A stretch of 10,843 bases of DNA, taken from Roseovarius sp. (GTDB lineage Bacteria > Pseudomonadota > Alphaproteobacteria > Rhodobacterales > Rhodobacteraceae). Shown piece after piece: positions 1-7,104 of this stretch (within the stretch, counting starts at the first letter, position 1; each line of letters opens with the position of its first letter). The notes under the pieces were generated by a model. It did no database searches and had not been told where the DNA came from. It saw nothing but the letters and a program-made list of their open reading frames with translations. The position numbers and the translations under genes are program-made. The DNA is taken from positions 1-10,843 of the forward strand of contig SLDH01000093.1 of the NCBI GenBank assembly GCA_007125415.1. Reading direction: 5' to 3'.

Positions 1-2
1 CG

Positions 3-683
3 TCGCCGCTCATCGTCGATCTTGGCTGCGGCACCGGGGCGACCTGCCGCGCTCTCGCGCCCTGGCTGCCGGAGAATACACGCTGGCGCCTCGTCGATAA
101 CGACCGCGCGCTTCTCGATGCAGCCGAAAAGGCTGCTGGACCATCGGCGGAGTTGATACGGATCGATCTTGGCGATCTCGACGCCCTGCCGCTGGAGGGC
201 GCGACACTCGTCACCGCGTCGGCCCTCCTGGATCTCGCTTCCGAGGCATGGGTCGCGGGCCTTGTGGGGCGGCTGAGGGTGCCCTTTTACGCGGCGCTCA
301 GCTATGATGGACGGATGGAGTGGACACCCGACGACCCGCGCGACAGCGCCGTGACCGCGGCGTTCAACCGACATCAGCAAGGCGACAAGGGGTTCGGTCC
401 GGCGCTCGGGCCACAGGCCGCAGAGCGGACGGCAGCGCTCCTTGCCGATGCGGGCTTTTCCGTGCACTGTGCCGAGAGCCCGTGGAAGCTTGGCCCCGAG
501 AGTGCGGCGCTGCACCGCGAGCTTACCCGGGGTATTGCCCGGGCCGCCGCCGAGGCCGGCGCGGGCGGTGCCGAAGGTTGGGGCCAATCGCGTGCCGATG
601 CCGCCGATCGGTCGGCCTGCACGATCGGGCATGTCGATCTTCTCGCCTTCCCGCCCGAGCCCGCCGCGCGAGACCGCTCATGA
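3..683 (+). CDS. Class I SAM-dependent methyltransferase, 5' end missing
   Basis: The frame is open from the window edge, so the start codon lies to the left. The 226 visible residues begin just before the SAM-binding motif I VDLGCGTGA (visible residues 5-13). An acidic strand-2 end LVDND follows at residues 30-34, and a motif-IV-like hydrophobic stretch (VTASALLDL) lies near residue 65. This is the Rossmann-type methyltransferase fold, and only a short N-terminus should be missing. The protein would transfer a methyl group from S-adenosylmethionine; nothing visible identifies the substrate. Its TGA overlaps the ATG of the next gene (ATGA at 680-683), so the two are probably translationally coupled and work in one pathway. 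The partner is a RibD-type reductase, so a pteridine-like, flavin-like or other small heterocyclic substrate is a guess. The fold is well supported; the substrate is unknown. Confidence 0.88.
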   Translation, partial: SPLIVDLGCGTGATCRALAPWLPENTRWRLVDNDRALLDAAEKAAGPSAELIRIDLGDLDALPLEGATLVTASALLDLASEAWVAGLVGRLRVPFYAALSYDGRMEWTPDDPRDSAVTAAFNRHQQGDKGFGPALGPQAAERTAALLADAGFSVHCAESPWKLGPESAALHRELTRGIARAAAEAGAGGAEGWGQSRADAADRSACTIGHVDLLAFPPEPAARDRS

Positions 684-1516
684 CCTGCGTTGATGTCACG
701 CCTTCTGTCTGGAAGCGCCTGCTTGCGGTACGGCAGGGCACGGCCTGCACCTGTTGCGGGCACTGGACCTCCGGAGAACACGCGGCACTCGCACTCTACG
801 GGCCGCTTGCGCGGCGCGATGTCGGGCCGGTCTCGGTGGCACAGATCGGCCAGTCGCTCGATGGTCGCGTGGCCACCGTGACGGGAGATGCCCGGGATGT
901 GTCAGGCCCCGACGGGCTGGCCCATCTGCACCGGATGCGCGCGCTTGTCGATGGGGTGGTCATTGGTGTGCGCACGGCGCTGCATGACACCCCGCGGCTG
1001 ACGGTGCGGCTCTGCAGCGGAGACAGCCCGGCACGGGTGGTCATCGACCCTCGGGGCCGTCTGCCCGACGATGCGCCGGTGCTGGCCGAGGACGGCATCC
1101 GCAGATTCGTGATCCAGGCGGTGGACCGCCCCCGGCCTGCCGGCGTCGAGGTGATCCGGCTCACGCCCCGTGACGGGCTGCTTGACCCTGCCGATATCGC
1201 GGCGGCACTCAGGGCCGAGGGCCTGCAGAACCTGCTGGTCGAGGGCGGGTCGATCACGATCTCCCGCTTTCTCGAAAAAGGTCTGCTCACCCGCCTTCAG
1301 GTCGCCATCGCGCCGCTGCTGATCGGCGGCGGCCCGCAGGGCCTGACACTTGCAGCTCCCTTCCATCGCCTCGCCGATGCGATCCGCCCGGAGATGCGCG
1401 CGTTTTCGCTGGGCTCGGACGTGGTCTTCGATTGCGGCCTGACGCCCGAAGCCGCGGCTGCCACCGCTCCGCTGCATCTGACGCGTCCCAAGCTGACCAG
1501 AGCCGGCCGGCCCTGA
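680..1516 (+). CDS. RibD C-terminal-domain family reductase without deaminase domain
   Basis: This is a 278-residue protein. Residues about 50-255 match the RibD_C/DHFR-like reductase fold: SLDGRVA at 59-65, SGPDGLAHLHRMRA at 75-88, VIGVRTALHDTPRLTVR at 94-110, VVIDPRGRLP at 120-129, and the nucleotide-binding LLVEGGS at 185-191 followed by APLLIGGG at 211-218. In riboflavin synthesis this domain reduces the ribose of a pyrimidine intermediate with NADPH. The zinc-binding deaminase domain of full RibD is absent, so this is not a complete bifunctional RibD. About 48 N-terminal residues precede the domain and carry a compact Cys/His group (C23, C25, C26, H28) that I do not recognise. The start at 680 is chosen from the ATGA overlap with the methyltransferase. 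The frame stays open upstream, but that part is only the shadow of the methyltransferase gene. The likely role is a reductase of a riboflavin- or pterin-like intermediate in an accessory pathway. Confidence 0.88.
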   Translation: MTCVDVTPSVWKRLLAVRQGTACTCCGHWTSGEHAALALYGPLARRDVGPVSVAQIGQSLDGRVATVTGDARDVSGPDGLAHLHRMRALVDGVVIGVRTALHDTPRLTVRLCSGDSPARVVIDPRGRLPDDAPVLAEDGIRRFVIQAVDRPRPAGVEVIRLTPRDGLLDPADIAAALRAEGLQNLLVEGGSITISRFLEKGLLTRLQVAIAPLLIGGGPQGLTLAAPFHRLADAIRPEMRAFSLGSDVVFDCGLTPEAAAATAPLHLTRPKLTRAGRP

Positions 1517-1600
1517 CCGGACGCCGGAGGCGCGCGGCAGAGCCTTCGCACAGGCCCCTCGGGCGGAGCGAACTGCCATGAGGCTCCTGCCCCGGACAGC

Positions 1601-1619
1601 ACCTGTTTGCGACAAGGTG
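1601..1619. repeat. Short inverted repeat ACCT-N11-AGGT upstream of the first transporter
   Basis: In the 180-base gap between the RibD-like gene and the first transporter, CACCT (1600-1604) is mirrored by AGGTG (1615-1619) with 10 bases between. It lies about 80 bases before the chosen ATG at 1697 and is followed by a short T run (1623-1627). It could be a regulator site or a weak hairpin, and a 5-base arm can arise by chance. The rest of the gap (1517-1696) shows no convincing gene, promoter or terminator. Confidence 0.2.
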
Positions 1620-1696
1620 TCGTTTTTGAACGAGACAGCCTTGAGAGGCGGCGTGCAGCCTTGGGCGCAAACCCTCCCCTGCACCGGATACCCCAG

Positions 1697-2767
1697 ATGA
1701 CCAGCCTCACCCCACCTGCCTTGCTTGCGCCGCCCGCAAACGCGCTGCGTGGCATTTCCTGGGTGATGATCGGCATGATCTTTTTCGTCATGCAGGATGT
1801 GACGATGAAGGCCTTGCTGGTCGACTATCCGATCTGGATGCTCATCTTCGTGCGCTCGGTCGTGGCGGTGGTCGTGCTGGTGCCGCTGATCCTCTGGCTG
1901 GGCGGCTCGCACCGCATCCTCAGCCCGCTCTGGCGGCTGCATCTGATACGGGGGCTGCTTTTCGTCATCGGCTTTTCGCTGTTCTACACCGCCTTTCCCT
2001 TCATGGCGCTGGCCGAGGTGACCACGATCTTCTTCTCCGCGCCGCTTTTCACCGCGTTGCTGGCGGTTTTCTGGCTCAAGGAAAGCATCGGCGCGCATCG
2101 CGTCGCCGCTCTCGTTCTGGGATTTTCAGGGGTGCTCATTTCCGTCAACCCGACGGGCGAGAATTTCACATGGGTGGCTGTGCTGCCGCTCATCTGCGCG
2201 GTGACCTATTCGGTCTCGCAGATCCTCGCGCGAAAGATCGGCGAGGCGGAAAGCCCGCTGACCGTCGGGCTGCAGACCCTGACCTTCGCGGGAATCGCGA
2301 TCCTGCCCATGGGCTGGCTGACCAGCATCGTGGTGGGACGCATCATCGAGGTGGATCACCTGCGCTTTGCCTTCCCGCTCGACCAGCCCGGCGACTGGCC
2401 CATGCTTCTGTTGCTGGGCACGGCGGGCATGATCGGGTGGATGCTTCTCTCGCGGGCCTATCAGATCACCAATGCGAGCCTGCTTGCCCCGTTCGACTAT
2501 ACCTATCTGCCGCTCATCGCGCTCGTTGCCTATCTGCTCTGGGGAGAGGTGCCGCCATGGAACACGCTGGCCGGCATGACCCTGATCGTGATCGGCGGGA
2601 TCTATCTGGGTTATCGCGAATGGCGCGCGGTGAAGGATACCGATGATCCGGCCATCGTGGCCGAAACACTCTATGCACCCGGCAACCCCATCCCCGCCGC
2701 GCCCGAGAGCGAGGAAGAGGACGCGCTGACACCTGCCAGACACGCGGCGCATCATGACAACACGTGA
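1697..2767 (+). CDS. EamA/DMT-family transporter with acidic C-terminal tail
   Basis: This is a 356-residue inner-membrane protein of the drug/metabolite transporter superfamily. It has about ten hydrophobic segments in two EamA halves (roughly residues 18-150 and 155-305). Typical features are a first segment with WVMIGMIFFVMQDV, FVRS at 51-54, a helix-4 region with SAPLFTALLAVFWLKES (114-130) and, in the second half, the matching APFDYTYLPLIALVAYLLWGE (264-284). Proteins of this kind move small metabolites, often outward; the substrate cannot be read from the sequence. After the last membrane segment comes a hydrophilic tail of about 50 residues with an EEED run (339-342), which is unusual for the family. 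The ATG at 1697 is chosen because the frame upstream (from a TTG at 1607) looks non-membrane and intergenic in character. No strong ribosome binding site precedes it, so the start is uncertain. It overlaps the next gene by 14 bases. Confidence 0.88.
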   Translation: MTSLTPPALLAPPANALRGISWVMIGMIFFVMQDVTMKALLVDYPIWMLIFVRSVVAVVVLVPLILWLGGSHRILSPLWRLHLIRGLLFVIGFSLFYTAFPFMALAEVTTIFFSAPLFTALLAVFWLKESIGAHRVAALVLGFSGVLISVNPTGENFTWVAVLPLICAVTYSVSQILARKIGEAESPLTVGLQTLTFAGIAILPMGWLTSIVVGRIIEVDHLRFAFPLDQPGDWPMLLLLGTAGMIGWMLLSRAYQITNASLLAPFDYTYLPLIALVAYLLWGEVPPWNTLAGMTLIVIGGIYLGYREWRAVKDTDDPAIVAETLYAPGNPIPAAPESEEEDALTPARHAAHHDNT

Positions 2768-3662
2768 GCTCACCGCCGCCCCGGACGAGCGCGCGGGCGT
2801 CCTGCTCGTCCTGCTTGCCGGTGTGATCTGGTCAACCGTGGGGCTCGGCATCCGCCTGATCGAGGAAGCCACGGTCTGGCAGATCCTGTTCTACCGCTCC
2901 TTCGGGCTGGCCCTGCTGCTCTATATCGTGATCCGCCTGCGCACCGGGCGCAGCGCCTTCACGATGATTGCCCGGCTCGGCTGGCCCGGTCTGATCGGGG
3001 CCTGCGCCTTGATGGGTGCCTACACGGGCGGGATCATCGCGCTTCAGACCACGACCGTGGCCAATGTCATGCTGATCTTCGCCTCCGCACCCTTCATGGC
3101 GGCCATCCTCGGCATGCTCATCCTCGGCGAAGCGGTGCGCTGGCAGACATGGCTTTCCATCGCCGTGGCGCTGATCGGGATCGGGGTAATGATGGGGGGC
3201 AAGTTCGGCGAGGGCGCATTCTGGGGCAATCTTGCCGCCCTCGGCGCCGCCTTCGGATTTGCCGTCTTCACCATCACACTGCGCTGGGGACGGTCGGGTG
3301 ATATGCTTCCTTGCGTCTTCCTGTCGGGTCTGCTGGCCATTCCGGTGATGGGGGGCATCTGCCTTGTGCTGGGGCTGCCCTTCGTTCTGAACGCGAATGA
3401 TGCGGGCATCTCGCTCGGCATGGGCCTGTTTCAGGTGGGCGCGGGGCTCGTACTTTACACCATCGGGTCGAAATCCGTGCCGGCGGCACAGCTCACCTTG
3501 CTGTCAATGTCCGAGGTGGTACTTGCCTCTGTCTGGGTCTGGCTGGTGCTGAACGAGGTGCCGGCCGCCCAGACCTTGCTGGGCGGTGCCGTTCTGCTGG
3601 GAGCGGTGATGTTCAACGCCCTCTCCGGGGCGCGGCGGAGATGGCCCACCCCGCATACCTGA
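2754..3662 (+). CDS. EamA/DMT-family transporter (second of tandem pair)
   Basis: This is a 302-residue membrane protein with about ten predicted transmembrane segments in two EamA repeats (roughly residues 15-148 and 156-292). Characteristic stretches are VIWSTVGLGIRL (24-35), FYRS (46-49), NVMLIFASAPFMAAILGMLILGE (104-126) and the second-half counterpart LTLLSMSEVVLASVWVWLVLNE (248-269). It belongs to the same superfamily as the gene before it but is not a close copy: it lacks the acidic tail and differs in most positions. The ATG at 2754 lies inside the end of the preceding gene (14-base overlap in another frame), which suggests translational coupling and joint expression. The two could act as separate exporters or as a hetero-oligomer, as the small SMR members of the superfamily do; the sequence does not decide this. 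The substrate is unknown. No clear terminator follows, and accB begins 128 bases downstream. Confidence 0.88.
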   Translation: MTTRELTAAPDERAGVLLVLLAGVIWSTVGLGIRLIEEATVWQILFYRSFGLALLLYIVIRLRTGRSAFTMIARLGWPGLIGACALMGAYTGGIIALQTTTVANVMLIFASAPFMAAILGMLILGEAVRWQTWLSIAVALIGIGVMMGGKFGEGAFWGNLAALGAAFGFAVFTITLRWGRSGDMLPCVFLSGLLAIPVMGGICLVLGLPFVLNANDAGISLGMGLFQVGAGLVLYTIGSKSVPAAQLTLLSMSEVVLASVWVWLVLNEVPAAQTLLGGAVLLGAVMFNALSGARRRWPTPHT

Positions 3663-3701
3663 CGAATGCCGCGCTACGGTGTTCGGGGGCAAAAACCATG
3701 C

Positions 3702-3730
3702 TTTAATCACCTCTCGGCTTGGCCTATAAG
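3702..3730 (+). promoter_or_regulatory. Weak candidate promoter for accB-accC-aat
   Basis: The 128-base gap before accB holds a TATAAG hexamer at 3725-3730, close to the sigma-70 -10 consensus. A poor -35 match, TTTAAT, lies 17 bases upstream at 3702-3707. It would give a leader of about 55 bases before the accB ATG. The region is also locally richer in A/T than the coding sequence around it. The -35 is weak, so transcription could also read through from the transporter genes. Confidence 0.3.
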
Positions 3731-3780
3731 CGAAAAATGCAGATCAGCCGGTGACCTTTCGCCACAGACCGCCATGCCCC

Positions 3781-3786
3781 GAGGAG
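3781..3786 (+). promoter_or_regulatory. Ribosome binding site of accB
   Basis: GAGGAG lies four bases before the ATG at 3791. It is the clearest Shine-Dalgarno sequence on the plus strand of the window and fixes the accB start. Confidence 0.6.
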
Positions 3787-3790
3787 CCAG

Positions 3791-4300
3791 ATGTCCAATA
3801 ACACCCATGATGCCGATGTCGCCTTCATCAAGGCTCTGGCGGAGTTGCTCAACGAGAACGAATTGACCGACCTGCAGGTCAAGAGAAATTACGCCGATAA
3901 TGACAGCCTGAATGTTCACATCAGCCGCCGGCCCGAGGCTGCTGCACAACCCGCACCGGCGGCACCTGCCGCCGTGGCGCCGGGCGCGCCCGTGCCCCCA
4001 ACCGCCCATGCCGCACCACCCCCCGGTCCGGCGCCTGCCGCTGCGGTGGAAGACCCAGCCGATCATCCTGGTGCCGTTGCCTCGCCCATGGTGGGGACGG
4101 TCTACATGCAGGCCGAGCCCGGCGCGCCCGCCTTCGTGAGCGTGGGCGATGCGGTGTCCGAAGGGGATACGCTGCTGATCATCGAGGCGATGAAAACCAT
4201 GAACCACATTCCGGCCCAGCGTTCCGGAACCGTCAGGCGCATCCTGATCGAAGATGGTGCGGCGGTGGAATATGGCGCGCCCTTGATGATCATCGAGTAA
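3791..4300 (+). CDS. accB: Acetyl-CoA carboxylase biotin carboxyl carrier protein
   Basis: AccB carries the covalently bound biotin that shuttles CO2 from biotin carboxylase to the carboxyltransferase in acetyl-CoA carboxylase, the committed step of fatty acid synthesis. The protein is 169 residues, a normal length. Residues 1-45 form the N-terminal region (DVAFIKALAELLNENELTDL). Residues about 49-92 are an Ala/Pro-rich flexible linker. Residues about 96-169 are the biotinyl domain with the signature EAMKTMN (132-138), in which K135 is the biotinylation site. The residue after the lysine is Thr, where E. coli has Met. GAGGAG four bases upstream supports the ATG. accC follows after nine bases, so the two subunits are made together. 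This is a confident call on motif, length and neighbour. Confidence 0.97.
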   Translation: MSNNTHDADVAFIKALAELLNENELTDLQVKRNYADNDSLNVHISRRPEAAAQPAPAAPAAVAPGAPVPPTAHAAPPPGPAPAAAVEDPADHPGAVASPMVGTVYMQAEPGAPAFVSVGDAVSEGDTLLIIEAMKTMNHIPAQRSGTVRRILIEDGAAVEYGAPLMIIE

Positions 4301-4309
4301 GGTGCGGCC

Positions 4310-5659
4310 ATGTTCGAGAAAATCCTGATCGCCAACCGCGGAGAGATCGCCCTGCGCGTGATCCGCGCGGCGCGCGAAATGGGCATACGGTCCGTGGCTG
4401 TGCATTCCACCGCCGATGCCGATGCGATGCATGTGCGCATGGCCGATGAAAGCGTGTGCATCGGTCCGCCGCCAAGCTCGGAAAGCTATCTCTCCATCCC
4501 TGCGATCATCGCCGCCTGCGAAGTGACGGGCGCGCAGGCCATCCATCCGGGCTACGGGTTTCTTTCGGAAAACGCGAATTTCGTGCAGATCGTCGAGGAT
4601 CACGGGCTCACCTTCATCGGCCCCAGCGCCGAACATATCCGCATCATGGGCGACAAGATCACCGCCAAGGACACGATGAAGGCGCTGAACGTTCCTTGCG
4701 TGCCCGGCTCGGACGGGGGTGTGCCGGATGTGGCCGAAGCGAGGCGACTGGGCGAGACGATCGGGTATCCGGTGATCATCAAGGCCACGGCGGGCGGTGG
4801 CGGGCGCGGCATGAAGGTGGCAAGGAATGCAGGCGAGATCGAGCGCGCCTTTCTCACCGCGCGCTCCGAGGCCAAGGCCGCGTTCGGCAATGACGAGGTC
4901 TATATCGAGAAATATCTCAGCACACCGCGCCATATCGAAATACAGGTTTTCGGTGATGGCAAGGGGCATGCCGTTCATCTGGGAGAGCGCGACTGCTCCT
5001 TGCAGCGGCGCCACCAGAAGGTACTGGAAGAGGCGCCCGGCCCCACCATCACCGCAGAGGAGCGCGCGCGGATCGGCAAGGTCTGCGCGGATGCCTGCGC
5101 CAGCATTCGCTATCGCGGCGCAGGTACGATCGAATTTCTCTACGAGAACGGAGCCTTCTATTTCATCGAGATGAATACGCGCCTTCAGGTGGAACACCCG
5201 GTGACCGAGGCGATTTTCGGGGTCGATCTGGTGCATGAGCAGATCCGTGTGGCTGAAGGGCTGCCCATGTCCTTCACGCAGGATGATCTGGTGATCAATG
5301 GCCATGCCATCGAAGTCCGCATCACTGCCGAGAAGCTGCCTGATTTCTCGCCGCGCCCCGGCCGGATCACCCAGTTTCACGCGCCCGGTGGCCTTGGGGT
5401 GAGGATGGATTCCGCGCTCTATGATGGCTACAAGATTCCTCCCTATTACGACAGCCTGATCGCCAAGCTGATCGTGCACGGCCCCGACCGCCGCGCAGCG
5501 CTTGCGCGGCTCAATCGGGCGCTCGGCGAGCTTATTGTCGATGGCGTGGACACCACCCTGCCGCTCTTTGACGCGCTGTTGCAGGAGGAAGACATCCAGC
5601 AGGGCACCTATAACATACATTGGCTGGAAAACTGGCTGGAGAGCAACCTTCGGGAGTGA
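4310..5659 (+). CDS. accC: Acetyl-CoA carboxylase biotin carboxylase subunit
   Basis: AccC uses ATP and bicarbonate to carboxylate the biotin on AccB. At 449 residues it has the length of E. coli AccC (449). The N-terminal domain opens with [17 protein letters not shown]. The ATP-grasp domain has K116, K158, the glycine-rich loop AGGGGRGMK (161-169), HQKVLEEAP (235-243), E275, and E287/N289/R291/E295 in [15 protein letters not shown]337 lies at the place of the biotin-contacting arginine. All residues I know to be needed for catalysis are present. Around that arginine the text is EVRITAE rather than the common ECRINAE, a mild variation. The AAGGTG at 4299-4304 overlaps the accB stop codon and can serve as ribosome binding site. 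aat starts 12 bases after the stop. Only AccB and AccC are encoded here; accA and accD must lie elsewhere. Confidence 0.98.
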   Translation: MFEKILIANRGEIALRVIRAAREMGIRSVAVHSTADADAMHVRMADESVCIGPPPSSESYLSIPAIIAACEVTGAQAIHPGYGFLSENANFVQIVEDHGLTFIGPSAEHIRIMGDKITAKDTMKALNVPCVPGSDGGVPDVAEARRLGETIGYPVIIKATAGGGGRGMKVARNAGEIERAFLTARSEAKAAFGNDEVYIEKYLSTPRHIEIQVFGDGKGHAVHLGERDCSLQRRHQKVLEEAPGPTITAEERARIGKVCADACASIRYRGAGTIEFLYENGAFYFIEMNTRLQVEHPVTEAIFGVDLVHEQIRVAEGLPMSFTQDDLVINGHAIEVRITAEKLPDFSPRPGRITQFHAPGGLGVRMDSALYDGYKIPPYYDSLIAKLIVHGPDRRAALARLNRALGELIVDGVDTTLPLFDALLQEEDIQQGTYNIHWLENWLESNLRE

Positions 5660-5671
5660 GCCTCATATCCG

Positions 5672-6322
5672 ATGAGTTCAGGTTTCGACACGCCGACCCC
5701 CGGGATTTTGCTGGAAGCCTACAGGAACGGCGTCTTTCCCATGGCCAGAAGCCGGGATGACCCCGAACTTTTCTGGGTCGATCCACGCCAAAGGGGGATC
5801 TTGCCGCTCGGGCAGTTTCACATCTCACGATCGCTGGCACGGCGCATGCGGCGCGGGGCGTATCAGGTCTTTCTCAACCGCGATTTCGACGCTGTTCTTG
5901 CAGCCTGCGCGGACCGACCCGAAACCTGGATCAACGCGCCAATCGCCAGGCTTTACACAAGCCTGCATGACATGGGCCACGCTCATGCCCTCTCGATCCA
6001 TCAGGACGGAATGCTGGCGGGTGGGGTCTATGGCGTGTCCATTGGCGGCGCTTTTTTCGGAGAAAGCATGTTCTCGTACCGGACCGATGCCTCGAAAATC
6101 GCGCTGGCGCATCTCACCGATCATCTGCGCCTATGTGGCTTCACGCTTTTCGACACCCAATTCATCACCGCACATCTTGCCCGCCTCGGTGCGGTGGAAA
6201 TCAGCCGCGCAGCCTATCACCGGCGTCTCCGACAGGCGCTCGGACTTGAGTGCTCCATCAACGCCGTCGCGCTTGACACCGATCCTCAGTCGGTCTTGCA
6301 GCGCAACACCCAGACATCATAG
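5672..6322 (+). CDS. aat: Leucyl/phenylalanyl-tRNA--protein transferase
   Basis: Aat is a cytoplasmic enzyme that transfers Leu or Phe from charged tRNA to proteins beginning with Arg or Lys, creating an N-degron recognised by ClpS and degraded by ClpAP. The 216-residue protein shows family signatures: LLEAYRNGVFPM (13-24), FWVDPRQRG (34-42), ETWIN (84-88), GHAHALSI (102-109), GGVYGVSIGGAFFGESMFS (117-135), ASK (140-142) and LFDTQF (159-164). It lacks the longer N-terminal part of the E. coli enzyme, which is usual for short alphaproteobacterial versions as I know them. It begins 12 bases after accC and is probably transcribed with accBC; no good ribosome binding site sits at normal distance, so coupling to accC translation is likely. 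Its last 37 bases overlap the opposite-strand DUF2155 gene. Confidence 0.96.
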   Translation: MSSGFDTPTPGILLEAYRNGVFPMARSRDDPELFWVDPRQRGILPLGQFHISRSLARRMRRGAYQVFLNRDFDAVLAACADRPETWINAPIARLYTSLHDMGHAHALSIHQDGMLAGGVYGVSIGGAFFGESMFSYRTDASKIALAHLTDHLRLCGFTLFDTQFITAHLARLGAVEISRAAYHRRLRQALGLECSINAVALDTDPQSVLQRNTQTS

Positions 6323-6648
6323 AGCGGATGCTCCAGCGCATTGAGCGCCGGCGAGGACGCGATCATCCAGCCATCGAATTCGGGCTGATCGCGGCCCTCT
6401 TCCGAGATCGTCAGATAGGCGAAAGCCTCGCCTGCCGGGTTTTCGGGCGGGTAGCGACAGGCGCGCAATGTCACGGTCATGCGGCCGACCTCGAACGACT
6501 CACCATTCTGCAAAGCAAATTCGCTGACGTTCCCGGAGATCTTCTCCAGCGACCGCAACACCGCACCGTCACCAGCCGTCACATTCTGCTGAGCGACGAC
6601 AATGTTTGGCGCAAGGCCGAGGCCGAGCAGCAGAAGAACCCGCCTCAT
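6286..6648 (-). CDS. DUF2155 domain protein, predicted periplasmic
   Basis: This is a small protein of 120 residues whose function is not known. It starts with a signal peptide: MRR, a hydrophobic core VLLLLGLGLAP, and a likely cleavage after VVA (residue 19). The mature part of about 100 residues carries the DUF2155 hallmarks: a central LRACRYPPENP (61-71), FAYLTISEE (76-84), and the C-terminal FDGWMIASSPALNALEHP (91-108) ending in YDVWVLRC. Two cysteines, C64 and C117, are the only ones and could form a disulfide in the periplasm; that is inference. The ATG overlaps the mlaD stop codon as ATGA (6648-6645), so it is coupled to mlaD. A link with envelope lipid transport or maintenance is plausible from context only. 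The 3' end runs 37 bases into aat on the other strand. Confidence 0.9.
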   Translation of the reverse strand: MRRVLLLLGLGLAPNIVVAQQNVTAGDGAVLRSLEKISGNVSEFALQNGESFEVGRMTVTLRACRYPPENPAGEAFAYLTISEEGRDQPEFDGWMIASSPALNALEHPLYDVWVLRCKTD

Positions 6649-7100
6649 CCGCCGTTATCCTCGCTCCCGGCGACGAATTTCATCAGGAGACTGATCAGGC
6701 TGATCGAGCCTTGAGTGAATTCGATTTCATCACCGGCGGCCAGCATGAAGGGCGAGCCACCCGGCAGGATTTCGACGAAATTACCGCCCAACAGCCCTTC
6801 CGAACTGATCGAGATCGCGCTGTCCTCGGGCAACTCGATCCCATCCCGCACAGTGAACACCGTTTGAGCGCGATAGGTGACAGGATCGAGGGTGATCGCC
6901 GCCACCCGGCCCACCTTGACACCGGCCAACCGGACATCGGTTCCCACATCGACCCCGTCGGCGCTGCGAAAGCTGGCGCTTAGCTGATACTCGGATTTGC
7001 CGGTCGAAAACCCCGCAATCTGGCTCGCATAAACCAGAAACCCGATCGCTGTAGCCAGCACGATCCCGCCGACGAATACCTCTGTCCTGTGATCCGACAT
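6645..7100 (-). CDS. mlaD: MCE-family lipid transport protein MlaD
   Basis: This is a 151-residue single-span inner-membrane protein with one MCE domain. In the Mla system MlaD forms a hexameric ring with the permease MlaE and ATPase MlaF and binds phospholipids moved between inner and outer membrane. Residues 9-28 (FVGGIVLATAIGFLVYASQ region) are the membrane anchor. The MCE domain runs about 37-117 with SADGVDVGTDVRLAGVKVG (46-64), LPEDSAISISSEGLLGG (90-106) and FVEILPGG (108-115). The rest is a short C-terminal helix region with SISLISLLMKF. The frame extends 11 codons upstream, but the ATG at 7100 is preferred: it directly precedes SDHRTEVFVG, as in related proteins, and lies four bases after the stop of the upstream gene. 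The other mla genes are not adjacent, so partners must be encoded elsewhere. Confidence 0.93.
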   Translation of the reverse strand: MSDHRTEVFVGGIVLATAIGFLVYASQIAGFSTGKSEYQLSASFRSADGVDVGTDVRLAGVKVGRVAAITLDPVTYRAQTVFTVRDGIELPEDSAISISSEGLLGGNFVEILPGGSPFMLAAGDEIEFTQGSISLISLLMKFVAGSEDNGG

Positions 7101-7104
7101 GTTT

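Noticed and set aside
320..679. N-terminal extension of the RibD-like frame upstream of 680
   Set aside because: This stretch is out of frame within the methyltransferase gene and reads as Arg-rich text; the ATGA overlap at 680 is the natural start.
1501..1590. GC-rich inverted repeats after the RibD-like gene (CCGGC/GCCGG, GGAGC/GCTCC) as a terminator
   Set aside because: Arms are about five bases, loops are long and no T run follows; such pairs are frequent in GC-rich DNA.
902..2098. 398-codon minus-strand frame spanning the RibD-like gene and first transporter
   Set aside because: It crosses two real plus-strand genes and a gap, with charged low-complexity text and no domain.
3932..4060. 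Repetitive Pro/Ala codons in accB as a mobile or satellite repeat
   Set aside because: This is the normal flexible linker between the two domains of AccB.
3707..5620. 637-codon open frame on the minus strand opposite accB and accC
   Set aside because: It is antisense to two well-recognised genes and made of His/Asp/Arg-rich text typical of the reverse of GC-rich coding sequence; no domain is visible.
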